A DNA stretch of 64,000 bases, taken from the NCBI GenBank assembly GCA_015069135.1, contig SVJE01000001.1, positions 62,001 through 126,000 of the forward strand, read 5' to 3'. A program made the translations under genes and the position numbers. The notes beneath the pieces are model-generated. The model had not been told where the DNA came from. It searched no databases and saw only the letters and a list, made by a program, of their open reading frames with translations. This stretch comes from Oscillospiraceae bacterium. GTDB lineage: Bacteria; Bacillota; Clostridia; UBA1212; SIG427. Positions 50,419-59,583 of this stretch are shown here, piece after piece. The first letter of the stretch is position 1; each line of letters starts with the position of its first letter.

Positions 50419-51119
50419 CAGGGAAGAGGTTTGTAAGTTTCATACTGATGTCTGTGATGCTTCTTTGTTTCTGCCTTACAGGTTGTCAGATGAAATATGA
50501 AAATCCTGTTATGACTATTAATTTTGCAGGAGGCACCTCCGGTTATGAGGGTACTGTTAAGATTGAACTTTATCCTGACAAAGCTCCCAATACTGTACGT
50601 AATATTATTTATTTAGTTCAACAAGGTTTTTTTGATGGTGTTAAAGTTAATATGGCTGTGGCAGGCAGTTTTGTTGAAATTGCTGATGGCAGTGGTCTTC
50701 GTACTTTAGGAAATACCGGAGCAGCCCCTGATTATGCTATTGAAGGTGAATGTGCTGCCAATGGATTTGAAACTAATGACCTTAAATTTGAAAAGGGTTC
50801 TGTTGCCCTAAGCCGCTATGAAAAAACTGACTATGATTCCGGTGTTGATGGTTTCTTTATTACTTTAGGACAGTTTCCTGATGCAGAAGGTGAATTTGCA
50901 ATTTTTGGCAAAGTTATTGAAGGTATGAATGTAATTGAAGATATCAGCAACATGAAAGTTACAGGTGCAAGTCTTCATTATGAGCCGGTATACAGTGTTA
51001 AGGTGGAAAGTATTACTGTAGCTACTAAAGGTCGTAAATTCTCAGAGCCTGACAAAATTGATCGTAAGTATTTTGTGTGGAACAGTTATTGCCCATGGTG
51101 GACTCCTGATAATGATTAA
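50415..51119 (+). CDS. Cyclophilin-fold lipoprotein with degenerate active site
   Basis: A 234-residue lipoprotein (lipobox LTGC, Cys near 24) with a cyclophilin-type domain: GTVKIELYPDKAPNTVRNIIYLV (about 53-75) and FAIFGKVIEGMNVIEDI near the end. The usual catalytic stretch FHRVIPGFMIQGGD is replaced by VNMAVAGSFVEIADGS, losing the arginine and glutamine, and SQFFI reads DGFFI. Prolyl isomerase activity is therefore doubtful; a binding or chaperone role at the surface is possible. It is coupled to the flavin reductase-like gene by a 4-base overlap. Confidence 0.85.
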   Translation: MTGKRFVSFILMSVMLLCFCLTGCQMKYENPVMTINFAGGTSGYEGTVKIELYPDKAPNTVRNIIYLVQQGFFDGVKVNMAVAGSFVEIADGSGLRTLGNTGAAPDYAIEGECAANGFETNDLKFEKGSVALSRYEKTDYDSGVDGFFITLGQFPDAEGEFAIFGKVIEGMNVIEDISNMKVTGASLHYEPVYSVKVESITVATKGRKFSEPDKIDRKYFVWNSYCPWWTPDND

Positions 51120-51164
51120 TAGGGCAGAGATACACATCCAAAATGGGAAAAATTCAAAAAAATG

Positions 51165-51194
51165 TGGGTTGGAAGTAGTAAAAACTCCAACCCA
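51165..51194 (+). terminator. Terminator of the cyclophilin-like gene
   Basis: GGGTTGGA and TCCAACCC pair, with one bulged base further in, followed by ATTTGCTTTATTATTT. Confidence 0.7.
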
Positions 51195-51225
51195 TTTGCT
51201 TTATTATTTATGATTTAATTAATAA

Positions 51226-51260
51226 ATTGGGTTGGGAAAAAAGGTCTTTTCCAACCCAAT
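51226..51260 (-). terminator. Terminator of the lipid kinase gene
   Basis: ATTGGGTTGGGAAAA and TTTTCCAACCCAAT pair, with a T-rich stretch following on the minus strand. It shares the GGGTTGG/CCAACCC core with the neighbouring plus-strand terminator and lies 5 bases beyond the kinase stop. Confidence 0.75.
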
Positions 51261-51264
51261 CGGT

Positions 51265-52185
51265 TTATTCGTTAATTGTTACATCAGCAGGTACCACGAA
51301 GTTTACTGCTTTAGGATCAATTTCAAGATTGATTTCATTAGCTTTCAAGAGTTCACCATCAATACAGTATTTTATAGGTGTAGCCCTTGTGATGTTTACC
51401 TTAGTACATTTTTTGTAAAAAACATGCTTTTGTGCAAATTCAGATTCCATAAGGCGTCCCTGACGGAACTTGCCTACCAAAGAAATAAATCTTAATCTGC
51501 CGATAGGAGGCATTATTAACACATCAAATTCACCATCAAAAAGGCTTGCTTCAGGACAGGCACAGAAGCCACCGCCATAATAACTGGCATTGGCAAATAT
51601 AGATACCAGAAATCTTTTGGTAAACTCGCTTCCATCATCAAATTTGAAATGAAGCATTTCTTTTTTATGCTGTAATAAAGTGACAATAACACCACATATG
51701 TAAGCTGCAGATCCTTTTATAATCTTTGTCTTTTTAACTTTGTTTGTTGCAGCAACAACACGTCTGTCGAAACCGATGTTGGTAATATTAGCACAGTAGC
51801 GATCATTTATTTTGATTAAATCGATTTCTATAGGATTGCCATAGATAAGGCTCACTATATCATTAAAGTTTTTTGAACCGCCAAAACTTCTTGCAAAATC
51901 ATTTCCGCTACCCATAGGGATTACAGTAAACTGTGCAGTTGGAATGTGGGCGCAGGCAGATGCCAGTTCGTTTACTGTGCCGTCACCGCCACAGCCGTAG
52001 AATCTTACAGGAGCTCCCTGAAGAGCAATCTCTCTTGCATAATTGTATGCGTCACCAACACCTTTTGTAAAGTATATATCATAAGTAATGTTTTCATTTT
52101 TGCAGATGTCCACGATTGTATTGAAAAGCTTTTTTCTTTTTGCTTTTGAACGGGATACTGCATTAATAACAAATATATGTTTCAT
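51265..52185 (-). CDS. Diacylglycerol kinase family lipid kinase (YegS/DgkB-like)
   Basis: A 306-residue soluble lipid kinase. It has an N-terminal nucleotide-binding fold (FVINAVSRSKAKRKK), GGDGTVNELASACAH (about 59-73), PMGSGNDFARSFG (about 82-94), and a C-terminal beta-sandwich with LFDGEFDVLIMPP. It phosphorylates diacylglycerol or a related lipid in membrane recycling. Length and motifs are normal. It is convergent with the cyclophilin-like gene. Confidence 0.9.
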   Translation of the reverse strand: MKHIFVINAVSRSKAKRKKLFNTIVDICKNENITYDIYFTKGVGDAYNYAREIALQGAPVRFYGCGGDGTVNELASACAHIPTAQFTVIPMGSGNDFARSFGGSKNFNDIVSLIYGNPIEIDLIKINDRYCANITNIGFDRRVVAATNKVKKTKIIKGSAAYICGVIVTLLQHKKEMLHFKFDDGSEFTKRFLVSIFANASYYGGGFCACPEASLFDGEFDVLIMPPIGRLRFISLVGKFRQGRLMESEFAQKHVFYKKCTKVNITRATPIKYCIDGELLKANEINLEIDPKAVNFVVPADVTINE

Positions 52186-52268
52186 TTTCTTCCATCCTTT
52201 GTAAAAAATTGCGTAACTCTCATATCGATGTAATTATATCAAAAGGTGAAATGGATAACAAGATGTGA

Positions 52269-52297
52269 TTCCAATCTGTTGCTTTTTGTGATATACT
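52269..52297 (+). promoter_or_regulatory. SigA-type promoter of the YdcF-like gene
   Basis: TTCCAA (52269-52274), 17 bases, TATACT (52292-52297), about 43 bases before ATG 52340. Confidence 0.55.
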
Positions 52298-52339
52298 AAG
52301 TACAGGGTTGAACATAATACGTATTTGGAGTGTTTACTA

Positions 52340-52984
52340 ATGAAAAAATTTCTGAAAGTTTTAGGTGTAATAATATTGTTTCTTGCCGTAGCAGGCATAG
52401 CAGCTGTTGCTGCCTTTAATATACATACAATTTCCGTAGCAGAAGAATATATATTGGATGTTTCAGACTTTGAAGAATCATATGTGGATTACATAATGGT
52501 ATTAGGTTGTTCTGTAAGACCTGACGGTACACCTTCTGATATGCTTCATGACAGAGTTATTACCGGAGCAAAGCTTTACAATATGGGTGTAGGCAGTAAA
52601 TTACTTCTTACAGGCGATTCTGAAGAACCGGATGACTATGATGAAACAATGGCGATGAAGAAACTTTCCTCCAAAGAAGGTATATCGGCCGTGAATCAGA
52701 TAGTTGACCCGGTAGGACTTTCTACTTATGATTCTATAAAGAGAGCTGCAGAGCAATTAGAAGGAAAATCTGTAATAATAGTAACTCAGGAATATCACCT
52801 TTACAGAGCTGTATATATTGCAAGGTCTTTAGGCCTTGATGCTTACGGTTGTAAGGCTGATATCAGAACATATAGAGGTCAGTTTATGAGAGAGATCCGT
52901 GAGTGGGCAGGACGTGTTAAGGACGAGCTTTATCTTGCCTTTGACCTGAATAGTAAATACGGAACAGAAGTCGAGATTTTATAA
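52340..52984 (+). CDS. YdcF/DUF218-family membrane protein
   Basis: A 214-residue protein with an N-terminal membrane helix (about 5-27) and a DUF218 domain: YIMVLGCSVRPDGTPSDML (about 51-69), DRVITGAKLYNMG, LLLTGDS, and VTQEYHLYRAVYIARSLGL (about 150-168). SanA/YdcF-type proteins act in envelope processes, but the reaction is unknown. ATG 52340 follows TTGGAG at good spacing; an in-frame TTG at 52325 overlaps that site. Confidence 0.87.
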   Translation: MKKFLKVLGVIILFLAVAGIAAVAAFNIHTISVAEEYILDVSDFEESYVDYIMVLGCSVRPDGTPSDMLHDRVITGAKLYNMGVGSKLLLTGDSEEPDDYDETMAMKKLSSKEGISAVNQIVDPVGLSTYDSIKRAAEQLEGKSVIIVTQEYHLYRAVYIARSLGLDAYGCKADIRTYRGQFMREIREWAGRVKDELYLAFDLNSKYGTEVEIL

Positions 52985-53023
52985 TATACTGTAACTGTAA
53001 AATGTATTTTGGAGGTTACAGGC

Positions 53024-54145
53024 TTGATTTATTTTGACAATGCAGCCACCACTTGGCCCAAACCGGCAAAAGTAGCTGTTTCTGTAAATGAAGCTTTACA
53101 AAAAGCCGGAAATCCTGGTAGAGGTGCCCATGAAAGTGCTGTATGGTCGGCTGAAAAAATATATTCAGTAAGAGAAAAACTGGCTGGACTTTTTAATATA
53201 GAAGACCCTTTAAGAATAGCATTCACCTATAACGCTACCTATGCTCTTAATATGGCAATCAACATGGCAGAAGGTGAAATTATTACCACAGCCATGGATC
53301 ATAATTCCGTCCTGAGACCTGTTTTTGCAAGAGGCTACTACAACATAGTAAAGGCGGATTTAGACGGACACATAAACCCTGAAAAGGTAATAAAAAGAAT
53401 TACGGACAAAACCGGAACTGTTATTATGACACATGCTTCAAATGTAACAGGCGAAATATATGATATAAAACCAATTGCTTCTTTTTGTAGGAAAAGAGGC
53501 ATTGTTTTTATTCTGGATGCTTCACAGACAGCAGGGTCTGTCCCTATAAATGTAAAAGATATGGATATCGACATTTTATGTTTCCCCGGACATAAAGGTC
53601 TTTTAGGTCCTCAGGGAACAGGTGGGATATATGTAAGAGAAGGTATTAAGGTGAAATCTTTAATAAAGGGTGGCACCGGAAGTCAGAGCTTTTTACCGGT
53701 ACAGCCGGAGGAGTGTCCGGAATGTCTGGAATCAGGTACAGTAAATACTCATGGGATTTCAGGGCTTGGGGCAGCTATTGACTATATACGTCAGACAGGT
53801 GTTTCTAACATCGGTAAAAGGGAAGAATCTTTAAGAAAGTATTTTATCGATACAGTGGGTAAAATACCTGGGGTCAAGATATATGGTCCTTTAACCGGAG
53901 ATTTTACAGGTACGGTTTCTGTAAATTTTGAGGGTCTGAAAAGTATGGAGGTTGCGGAATATTTATCTGAACATAAGATTGCAGTAAGAGGTGGTTTCCA
54001 TTGTGCACCACTGGCGCATAAGACGCTGGGGACTGATACATCAGGAACTGTAAGGTTCAGCTTCGGGCATAATAACAATAATACTCAGATCGATTTTGCT
54101 GTAAGAATTCTGAGAAAGATGGTTGCCACTAAACACAAAATATAG
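53024..54145 (+). CDS. Class V aminotransferase, cysteine desulfurase-like
   Basis: A 373-residue PLP enzyme. It begins IYFDNAATTWPKP and carries the PLP lysine in CFPGHKGLLGPQGTGG (about 185-200), DASQTAGSVPINV (about 165-177) and, near the C terminus, RGGFHCAPLAHKTLG with the active-site cysteine (about 328). It is of the SufS/CsdA group that mobilises sulfur from cysteine for Fe-S clusters or other cofactors. TTG 53024, 7 bases after GGAGGT, gives the expected N terminus; TTG 53009 overlaps that site. No scaffold gene is adjacent. Confidence 0.88.
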   Translation: MIYFDNAATTWPKPAKVAVSVNEALQKAGNPGRGAHESAVWSAEKIYSVREKLAGLFNIEDPLRIAFTYNATYALNMAINMAEGEIITTAMDHNSVLRPVFARGYYNIVKADLDGHINPEKVIKRITDKTGTVIMTHASNVTGEIYDIKPIASFCRKRGIVFILDASQTAGSVPINVKDMDIDILCFPGHKGLLGPQGTGGIYVREGIKVKSLIKGGTGSQSFLPVQPEECPECLESGTVNTHGISGLGAAIDYIRQTGVSNIGKREESLRKYFIDTVGKIPGVKIYGPLTGDFTGTVSVNFEGLKSMEVAEYLSEHKIAVRGGFHCAPLAHKTLGTDTSGTVRFSFGHNNNNTQIDFAVRILRKMVATKHKI

Positions 54146-54185
54146 TATAATTACTTAAATTATTCTACTATTTTTGGAGGTTCAT

Positions 54186-54641
54186 ATGAGGTGTCCTTAT
54201 TGTGGTTGCTTAGAAGATAAAGTTGTGGATTCAAGGCCGACTGATGAAGGTCTTACTATAAGACGAAGAAGAGAATGTGTAAAATGTGCAGCTCGTTTTA
54301 CCACATATGAAAAGATTGAAACAGTACCTTTGATGGTTGTGAAAAAAGACGGCACCCGTCAGGGCTATGATAGAAACAAGATTTTAGGCGGCATTGTCAA
54401 AGCTTGTGAGAAAAGACCTGTTTCTATGAATCAGATCGAGAAACTGGTAGACAGCATTGAATTATCTTTGTACAACAGTATGAAGAAGGAAGTTAGTACA
54501 GAAGAAATCGGGGAAATAATCATGACTGAACTTAAAGGTTTGGATCAGGTTGCTTACGTAAGATTTGCTTCAGTTTACCGCCAATTTAAAGATATTGATA
54601 CATTTATGGAGGAATTAACCAAGATTATGAAGGAAAAGTAA
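54186..54641 (+). CDS. nrdR: Transcriptional repressor NrdR
   Basis: A 151-residue regulator of ribonucleotide reductase genes. The N-terminal zinc ribbon is [17 protein letters not shown] through [13 protein letters not shown] (four cysteines, about 3-35), followed by an ATP cone ([20 protein letters not shown], about 47-66). It senses ATP and dATP. ATG 54186 follows GGAGGT; TTG 54174 overlaps it. Length matches the family exactly. Confidence 0.96.
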   Translation: MRCPYCGCLEDKVVDSRPTDEGLTIRRRRECVKCAARFTTYEKIETVPLMVVKKDGTRQGYDRNKILGGIVKACEKRPVSMNQIEKLVDSIELSLYNSMKKEVSTEEIGEIIMTELKGLDQVAYVRFASVYRQFKDIDTFMEELTKIMKEK

Positions 54642-54687
54642 TTTTTCGACACGACAAATAATTTTGGGAAATAATCATAAATATTTG

Positions 54688-54747
54688 ACAGCCATCGGCC
54701 TTTGGAATAACATTCCGTTACAATTTAAAAGGCAGGTGGCTGTTTTG
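54688..54747 (+). terminator. Terminator-like hairpin overlapping the comM-like start
   Basis: Arms 54688-54702 and 54729-54743 match at 13 of 15 positions and are followed by TTTTGGTTT. An inner GGAAT/ATTCC stem sits in the loop. The 3' arm includes the only plausible ribosome binding site (GGCAGGTGG), and the likely TTG start (54745) is in the T-tract. A TTGACA at 54685-54690 also suggests a promoter here. Confidence 0.55.
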
Positions 54748-56283
54748 GTTTCTAATGTGTTTTCTTTTGCAACAAATGGTATTAAAGCATTTCCTGTTAA
54801 TGTTGAATCGGATATAAGCAGAGGATTGCCGGATTTTGAAATTATAGGCTTGGGAGATGCTTCGATTAAAGAGTCCAGAAAAAGAATATGGACCGCAATT
54901 AAGAATCAGTGTTTTGATTTTCCGGTGGGTAAAGTCATTATAAATTTAGCTCCGGCATCTATGAGGAAGGTGGGAACCACCCTTGACCTTGCTATCGCCA
55001 TAAGCATTTTGACAGCTTCAGGGGTTGTTAAGCCTGAAATGCTAAAGGATACGGCTTTGGTAGGTGAACTTTCTTTAGAGGGTAATTTATTGCCTGTAAA
55101 GGGTATATTACCAATGGTGGAAGAGGGCAAGAAGAATGGGGTTAAGAGATTCATAATTCCAAGAGCAAATGTCCCCGAAGGTGGAATTGTTAAAGATGTA
55201 AATATATGTGGAGTTAGTAATTTAAGGCAGGCTGTTGCCATACTTTCAGATGGGGAAAAAGGTGTATATACAGGAGAAGGCATTACATCAATGCCGGAAC
55301 TTTCAGATATAAACTTTGAATTTGATTTTGGTCAGATTGCAGGACAGCATGAATGTAAGAGAGCTTTGGAGATAGCTGTTTCAGGCTGTCACAATATAAT
55401 TATGCTGGGTTCTGCAGGAAGTGGGAAAAGTTTGCTTGCCTCCTGCGTTCAGGGGATAATGCCTCCTATGGATTATGATGAAAGCTATGAAAACACAGCT
55501 ATTTACAGTATAGCAGGAAAGCTTGAACATCAGAGTCCTTTATCATCTGAACGACCTTTCAGAAGAGTACACGGGAGTGTTACTTTAAGAGGCCTTACAG
55601 GAGGCGGCAGACCGGTCAGGTTTGGTGAAGTAACACTGGCTAATAACGGAGTACTGTTTTTTGATGAAATTACTGAGGCTGACAGACGGGTTGTAGAAGC
55701 CTTAAGGGAGCCTTTGGAAAATAGGACAATATGTCTATCCTCCTTAGGAGTGTCTGAAACGCTCCCTGCAGATTTTTTGTTTGTGGCAGCAGGTAACCCT
55801 TGTAAGTGTGGACGTCTTTTTGAAGGTGACAGAAATTGTAGTTGTAATAAAGCTCAGATAAAGAGTCGGTTGGAAAAACTGTCTCTTCCTTTACTTGAAA
55901 GAATAGATATGCATCTAATAGTTCGTGGAGTAGGTTTTCGGGATATGTCCGAAAATATAAGAGAAGAGTCTTCTTCGGAAATAAGAAAACGTGTTATTAA
56001 AGTAAGGACAATGCAAAAAGAAAGATATAAAGGTGAGAGCTTTTCAACTAACGGAAGAATGAATAGACAAGCTATAGAAAAATACTGTAGTTTAAGCAGA
56101 GATTCTCTCGAATTTGCTGAAGAAGCAGTAAAAAAACTGAACTTAAGTATGCGGAGTTTCGACAGATTACTAAGAGTAAGCCGGACAATTGCTGATATGG
56201 AAGAATCTTTAACCGTCCAACAGCACCATTTGGCAGAAGCTTTTCAGTACAGGGCAATTGAAAATGTAAGAGAATATATGTAG
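54745..56283 (+). CDS. YifB/ComM-like Mg chelatase-family AAA+ ATPase
   Basis: A 512-residue AAA+ protein: N-terminal ChlI/Lon-C-like domain (FATNGIKAFPVNVESDISRG, GLPDFEIIGLGDASIKESRKR), Walker A GSAGSGKSL (about 229-237), Walker B LFFDEITEAD, a zinc-finger-like cluster (CKCGRLFEGDRNCSC), and a sensor 2 C-terminal domain. ComM drives branch migration during transformation; placement next to dprA fits. The frame is open from TTG 54664, but the usual N terminus and the hairpin favour TTG 54745 (or GTG 54736). Confidence 0.88.
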   Translation: MVSNVFSFATNGIKAFPVNVESDISRGLPDFEIIGLGDASIKESRKRIWTAIKNQCFDFPVGKVIINLAPASMRKVGTTLDLAIAISILTASGVVKPEMLKDTALVGELSLEGNLLPVKGILPMVEEGKKNGVKRFIIPRANVPEGGIVKDVNICGVSNLRQAVAILSDGEKGVYTGEGITSMPELSDINFEFDFGQIAGQHECKRALEIAVSGCHNIIMLGSAGSGKSLLASCVQGIMPPMDYDESYENTAIYSIAGKLEHQSPLSSERPFRRVHGSVTLRGLTGGGRPVRFGEVTLANNGVLFFDEITEADRRVVEALREPLENRTICLSSLGVSETLPADFLFVAAGNPCKCGRLFEGDRNCSCNKAQIKSRLEKLSLPLLERIDMHLIVRGVGFRDMSENIREESSSEIRKRVIKVRTMQKERYKGESFSTNGRMNRQAIEKYCSLSRDSLEFAEEAVKKLNLSMRSFDRLLRVSRTIADMEESLTVQQHHLAEAFQYRAIENVREYM

Positions 56284-56290
56284 GTGAATT

Positions 56291-57403
56291 ATGACAAATG
56301 AAATAAGAAAAGAAGTTATCTGGATCTGGTTGTCGGGAATGGGCCGTCCTGTTAATAAAATATTGGCTTTTCTGCTTGAAGAATATGGTTCTGTTGAGGC
56401 CATATGGCAAGCTGATTCTAAAAGTAAATTAAGTGACAGAATACTTAAAAATCCTGAGCTTGCAGAAAAAATTCTTGATAAGAAAGAGAGAGAGGTAGCT
56501 TTTTATACATATGAAAAATCAAAAAAGGACGGTGGTAGAATTACTTATCTTGAAAAAGATGATTATCCGGACCTTCTGAAACATATATATGCTCCACCGT
56601 TAGTGCTTTACTATTACGGTACACTTCCATATTATAAATCACCTGATATGCCATTACTGGCAGTTGTGGGATCCAGAAAATGTACTACTTACGGTAACAG
56701 TATGGTGTATAAAATTTGTGCGCAGTTGGCATATTGCGGAGTTGGTATTGTAAGTGGTCTTGCAAAGGGGATTGATGCAAGAGCTCACGAAGGCGCTATT
56801 GCCGGTGATGGTTACACTGTGGGTGTATTAGGTGGAGGTGCTGATGTTATTTATCCTTTTGAAAATATTCATCTTTATTACAAAGTGAGGGAGTTTGGCT
56901 GTGTAATGTCAGAATATCCACCCGGTACAGAACCTTTAAGAAGTCATTTCCCTGCAAGAAACAGAATAATTGCAGGAATGAGTCAGGGGACTTTTGTTTG
57001 TGAAGCTACAAAAAGTAGTGGAACAATGATAACTGTGGACAGAGCTCTGGAAGAAAATCGTCAGATTTATGCCTTGCCGGGAAATGCTGATAGTGAATTA
57101 AGCGAGGGAACCAATAATCTTATAAAAAGATGTGCTGTTTGTGTTACAGGGTATCAGGATATTTTACAGGATATGGGATATGAACCTAGAAGAAGACCTC
57201 CGGCTGAATCTTTAATGAAACTTCAGGGGCTTGAAGGAAATGTAAAGAAAGTAGCCGAAGCCATTGCTGCTGGAGCGTATACTGCTGATGAAATCCAGAA
57301 AAAATCAGGAATCCCTTCTGCGTCAGTTCAAATAGCTTTGACAATATTGGAGGTAAAGGGTATAATCCGTAGAAATCACCAAGGCGGTTTTTGTATAATA
57401 TAG
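56291..57403 (+). CDS. dprA: DNA processing protein DprA
   Basis: A 370-residue single-stranded DNA-binding protein that loads RecA in transformation. The Rossmann-like core is plain: LAVVGSRKCTTYG (about 120-132), VSGLAKGIDARAHEGA (about 154-169), GGGADVIYPFENIHLY, and FPARNRIIAGMSQGTFVCEA. A C-terminal winged helix (about 315-370; ADEIQKKSGIPSASVQIALT) follows. It begins 7 bases after the ComM-like gene. Confidence 0.95.
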   Translation: MTNEIRKEVIWIWLSGMGRPVNKILAFLLEEYGSVEAIWQADSKSKLSDRILKNPELAEKILDKKEREVAFYTYEKSKKDGGRITYLEKDDYPDLLKHIYAPPLVLYYYGTLPYYKSPDMPLLAVVGSRKCTTYGNSMVYKICAQLAYCGVGIVSGLAKGIDARAHEGAIAGDGYTVGVLGGGADVIYPFENIHLYYKVREFGCVMSEYPPGTEPLRSHFPARNRIIAGMSQGTFVCEATKSSGTMITVDRALEENRQIYALPGNADSELSEGTNNLIKRCAVCVTGYQDILQDMGYEPRRRPPAESLMKLQGLEGNVKKVAEAIAAGAYTADEIQKKSGIPSASVQIALTILEVKGIIRRNHQGGFCII

Positions 57404-57483
57404 TAGAAATCGCAATAGTTAACAGATTATTCATAATTTGTAGTATATAATGGTGTTTGGAATTTTTACAGGAGGTACACTCT

Positions 57484-59583
57484 ATGTCGGATTATCTTGT
57501 TATTGTTGAGTCCCCAACAAAGGCAAAGACAATTGGAAAATTTTTAGGTAAAAAATACCACGTATTAGCCTCAGCCGGACACTTGAGAGATTTACCGAAG
57601 AGCAGAATGGCTGTTGATATAGAAAATGATTTTGAACCGCAGTATACCAATATAAGAGGTAAAGCTGATTTAATAAAAGAACTTAAGAAAAATGCATCTG
57701 AAGCAAATAAAGTTTTTCTGGCAACTGACCCGGACCGTGAAGGAGAAGCTATTTCATGGCATTTGGCATATCTTTTGGGAATTGATAAGAATTCATCCTG
57801 TCGTGTTACTTTTAATGAAATTACACAGAATGCTGTCCGTGATGCATTTAAAAGTCCAAGAAAAATTGATATGGAATTAGTTGACACTTATCAGGCTCGT
57901 CGCGTGCTTGACAGAGTTGTTGGTTATAAAATAAGTCCTATTCTCTGGAAGAAAGTAAAAAAAGGTTTAAGTGCAGGTCGTGTACAGTCTGTGGCAACAA
58001 GGCTAATCTGTGACAGAGAAGAAGAAATTGAAGCATTTATTCCTAAAGAATATTGGTCCATTGAAGGACGTTTTATTAAAAACGGCGAAAAAGTTCTTAA
58101 AAAGAATGAGTTTGTAGCTAAGTTCTATGGAGATAAATCAGGTAAGATTAATATAGGCACAGGTGAGGAAGCTGAAAAGATTCTTAAGGATCTTGAAAAA
58201 TGCACTTATTCAGTTGTGTCTGTTAAAGAAACAGAGAAGAAAAAGGCTCCTTCTGCACCTTTCACTACAAGTACACTTCAGCAGGAAGCTTCCCGTAAAC
58301 TGGGATTCCCTACATCAAAAACCATGCTTATTGCACAGCAACTTTATGAAGGTATTGATTTAGGTAAGTCCGGTCATACGGGTCTCGTAACATATATAAG
58401 AACTGACTCTACCAGAATTTCAGATGAGGCAGCTTTTGCAGCGAAAGAATATATTGCAGAAACTTATGGAAATGAATACTTGCCTAAAAACAGAAGAATA
58501 TACAAAAACAGGAACTCTTCTCAGGATGCGCATGAAGCAATCAGACCTTCATATATGACATTGAAGCCTGACGATGTGAGAGCAAAACTTACTAACGATC
58601 AATATAAGTTATATAAACTTATCTTTGACAGATTTATTGCAAGTCAGATGGCGGATGCAATATTTAATATTTGCAATGTTGATATATCTGCAGGAAAATA
58701 TATATTCAAGACTTCCGGAACTACAGTAAAGTTCCCGGGATTCACTAAGGTGTATATTGAAGGTAAGGATGAAAAAGAAGATGAGGATGCAGGTAAGTTG
58801 CCGGAGCTTGGCAACGGAGATATTTTGAATTGTCTGGATATTTTAAACCAGCAGCATTTTACTCAGCCTCCTTCAAGATACAGCGAAGCTACTTTGGTTA
58901 AGGCTATGGAAGAATACGGCATAGGAAGACCAAGTACCTACGCAACGATTGTCTCTACAATTCAGGCAAGAGGCTATGTAGGTAAAGAAAAGAAAACTTT
59001 ATATCCTACTGAATTGGGTAGAATAGTTAATAATCTTATGAAGCAAAGCTTTAAAGATATTGTTGATGTAGAGTTTACCGCTCAGTTGGAAAGTCAGTTG
59101 GATGAAATCGAACAAGGTAGTGTTAAGTGGACAAAGGTTCTTCGTGACTTCTATAATGGTTTTGCACCTGAGCTTGAGAAAGCTGAAAAAGAAGTTGAAA
59201 AGGTTGTTATTGCTGATCCTGTCAGTGATGTGCCTTGCGACAAATGTGGTCGTATGATGGTCTACAAGACAGGTAGATTCGGTAAGTTTCTGGCATGTCC
59301 TGGTTTCCCTGAATGTCGTAACACAAAAGCTATTATTGAAGAAGTAGGCACTGCTTGTCCTGATTGCGGTAAAATGCTTTTGTTCAGAAAAACAAAATCA
59401 GGTAAACGTTATGTAAGTTGTAGCGGATATCCTGATTGTAAATTCAGTTCCTGGAATATTCCTACAGGAGATAAATGTCCTGAGTGTGGCAGTTACCTTG
59501 AAAGGGTTATGACCAGAGGTGGTCTTGTTGTTTGTAGTAATAAAGAGTGTAAATATACTGTTAAAAAGGGAAGTAAAAAATAA
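57484..59583 (+). CDS. topA: DNA topoisomerase I
   Basis: A 699-residue type IA topoisomerase. It has the Toprim domain (VIVESPTKAKTIGKFLG near the start; ATDPDREGEAISWHL, about 82-96), the catalytic tyrosine in TYIRTDSTR (about 300-308), and GIGRPSTYATIVSTI (about 481-495). Three C-terminal zinc-ribbon repeats follow (CDKCGRMM, CPDCGKML, CPECGSYL). It relaxes negative supercoils. ATG 57484 follows GGAGGT by 7 bases; the upstream in-frame GTG 57457 is unlikely. Its stop overlaps the trmFO start. Confidence 0.97.
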   Translation: MSDYLVIVESPTKAKTIGKFLGKKYHVLASAGHLRDLPKSRMAVDIENDFEPQYTNIRGKADLIKELKKNASEANKVFLATDPDREGEAISWHLAYLLGIDKNSSCRVTFNEITQNAVRDAFKSPRKIDMELVDTYQARRVLDRVVGYKISPILWKKVKKGLSAGRVQSVATRLICDREEEIEAFIPKEYWSIEGRFIKNGEKVLKKNEFVAKFYGDKSGKINIGTGEEAEKILKDLEKCTYSVVSVKETEKKKAPSAPFTTSTLQQEASRKLGFPTSKTMLIAQQLYEGIDLGKSGHTGLVTYIRTDSTRISDEAAFAAKEYIAETYGNEYLPKNRRIYKNRNSSQDAHEAIRPSYMTLKPDDVRAKLTNDQYKLYKLIFDRFIASQMADAIFNICNVDISAGKYIFKTSGTTVKFPGFTKVYIEGKDEKEDEDAGKLPELGNGDILNCLDILNQQHFTQPPSRYSEATLVKAMEEYGIGRPSTYATIVSTIQARGYVGKEKKTLYPTELGRIVNNLMKQSFKDIVDVEFTAQLESQLDEIEQGSVKWTKVLRDFYNGFAPELEKAEKEVEKVVIADPVSDVPCDKCGRMMVYKTGRFGKFLACPGFPECRNTKAIIEEVGTACPDCGKMLLFRKTKSGKRYVSCSGYPDCKFSSWNIPTGDKCPECGSYLERVMTRGGLVVCSNKECKYTVKKGSKK

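Noticed and set aside
54906..55283. 125-codon open frame on the minus strand inside the comM-like gene
   Set aside because: Fully antisense to a conserved AAA+ gene, with no ribosome binding site or recognisable product.
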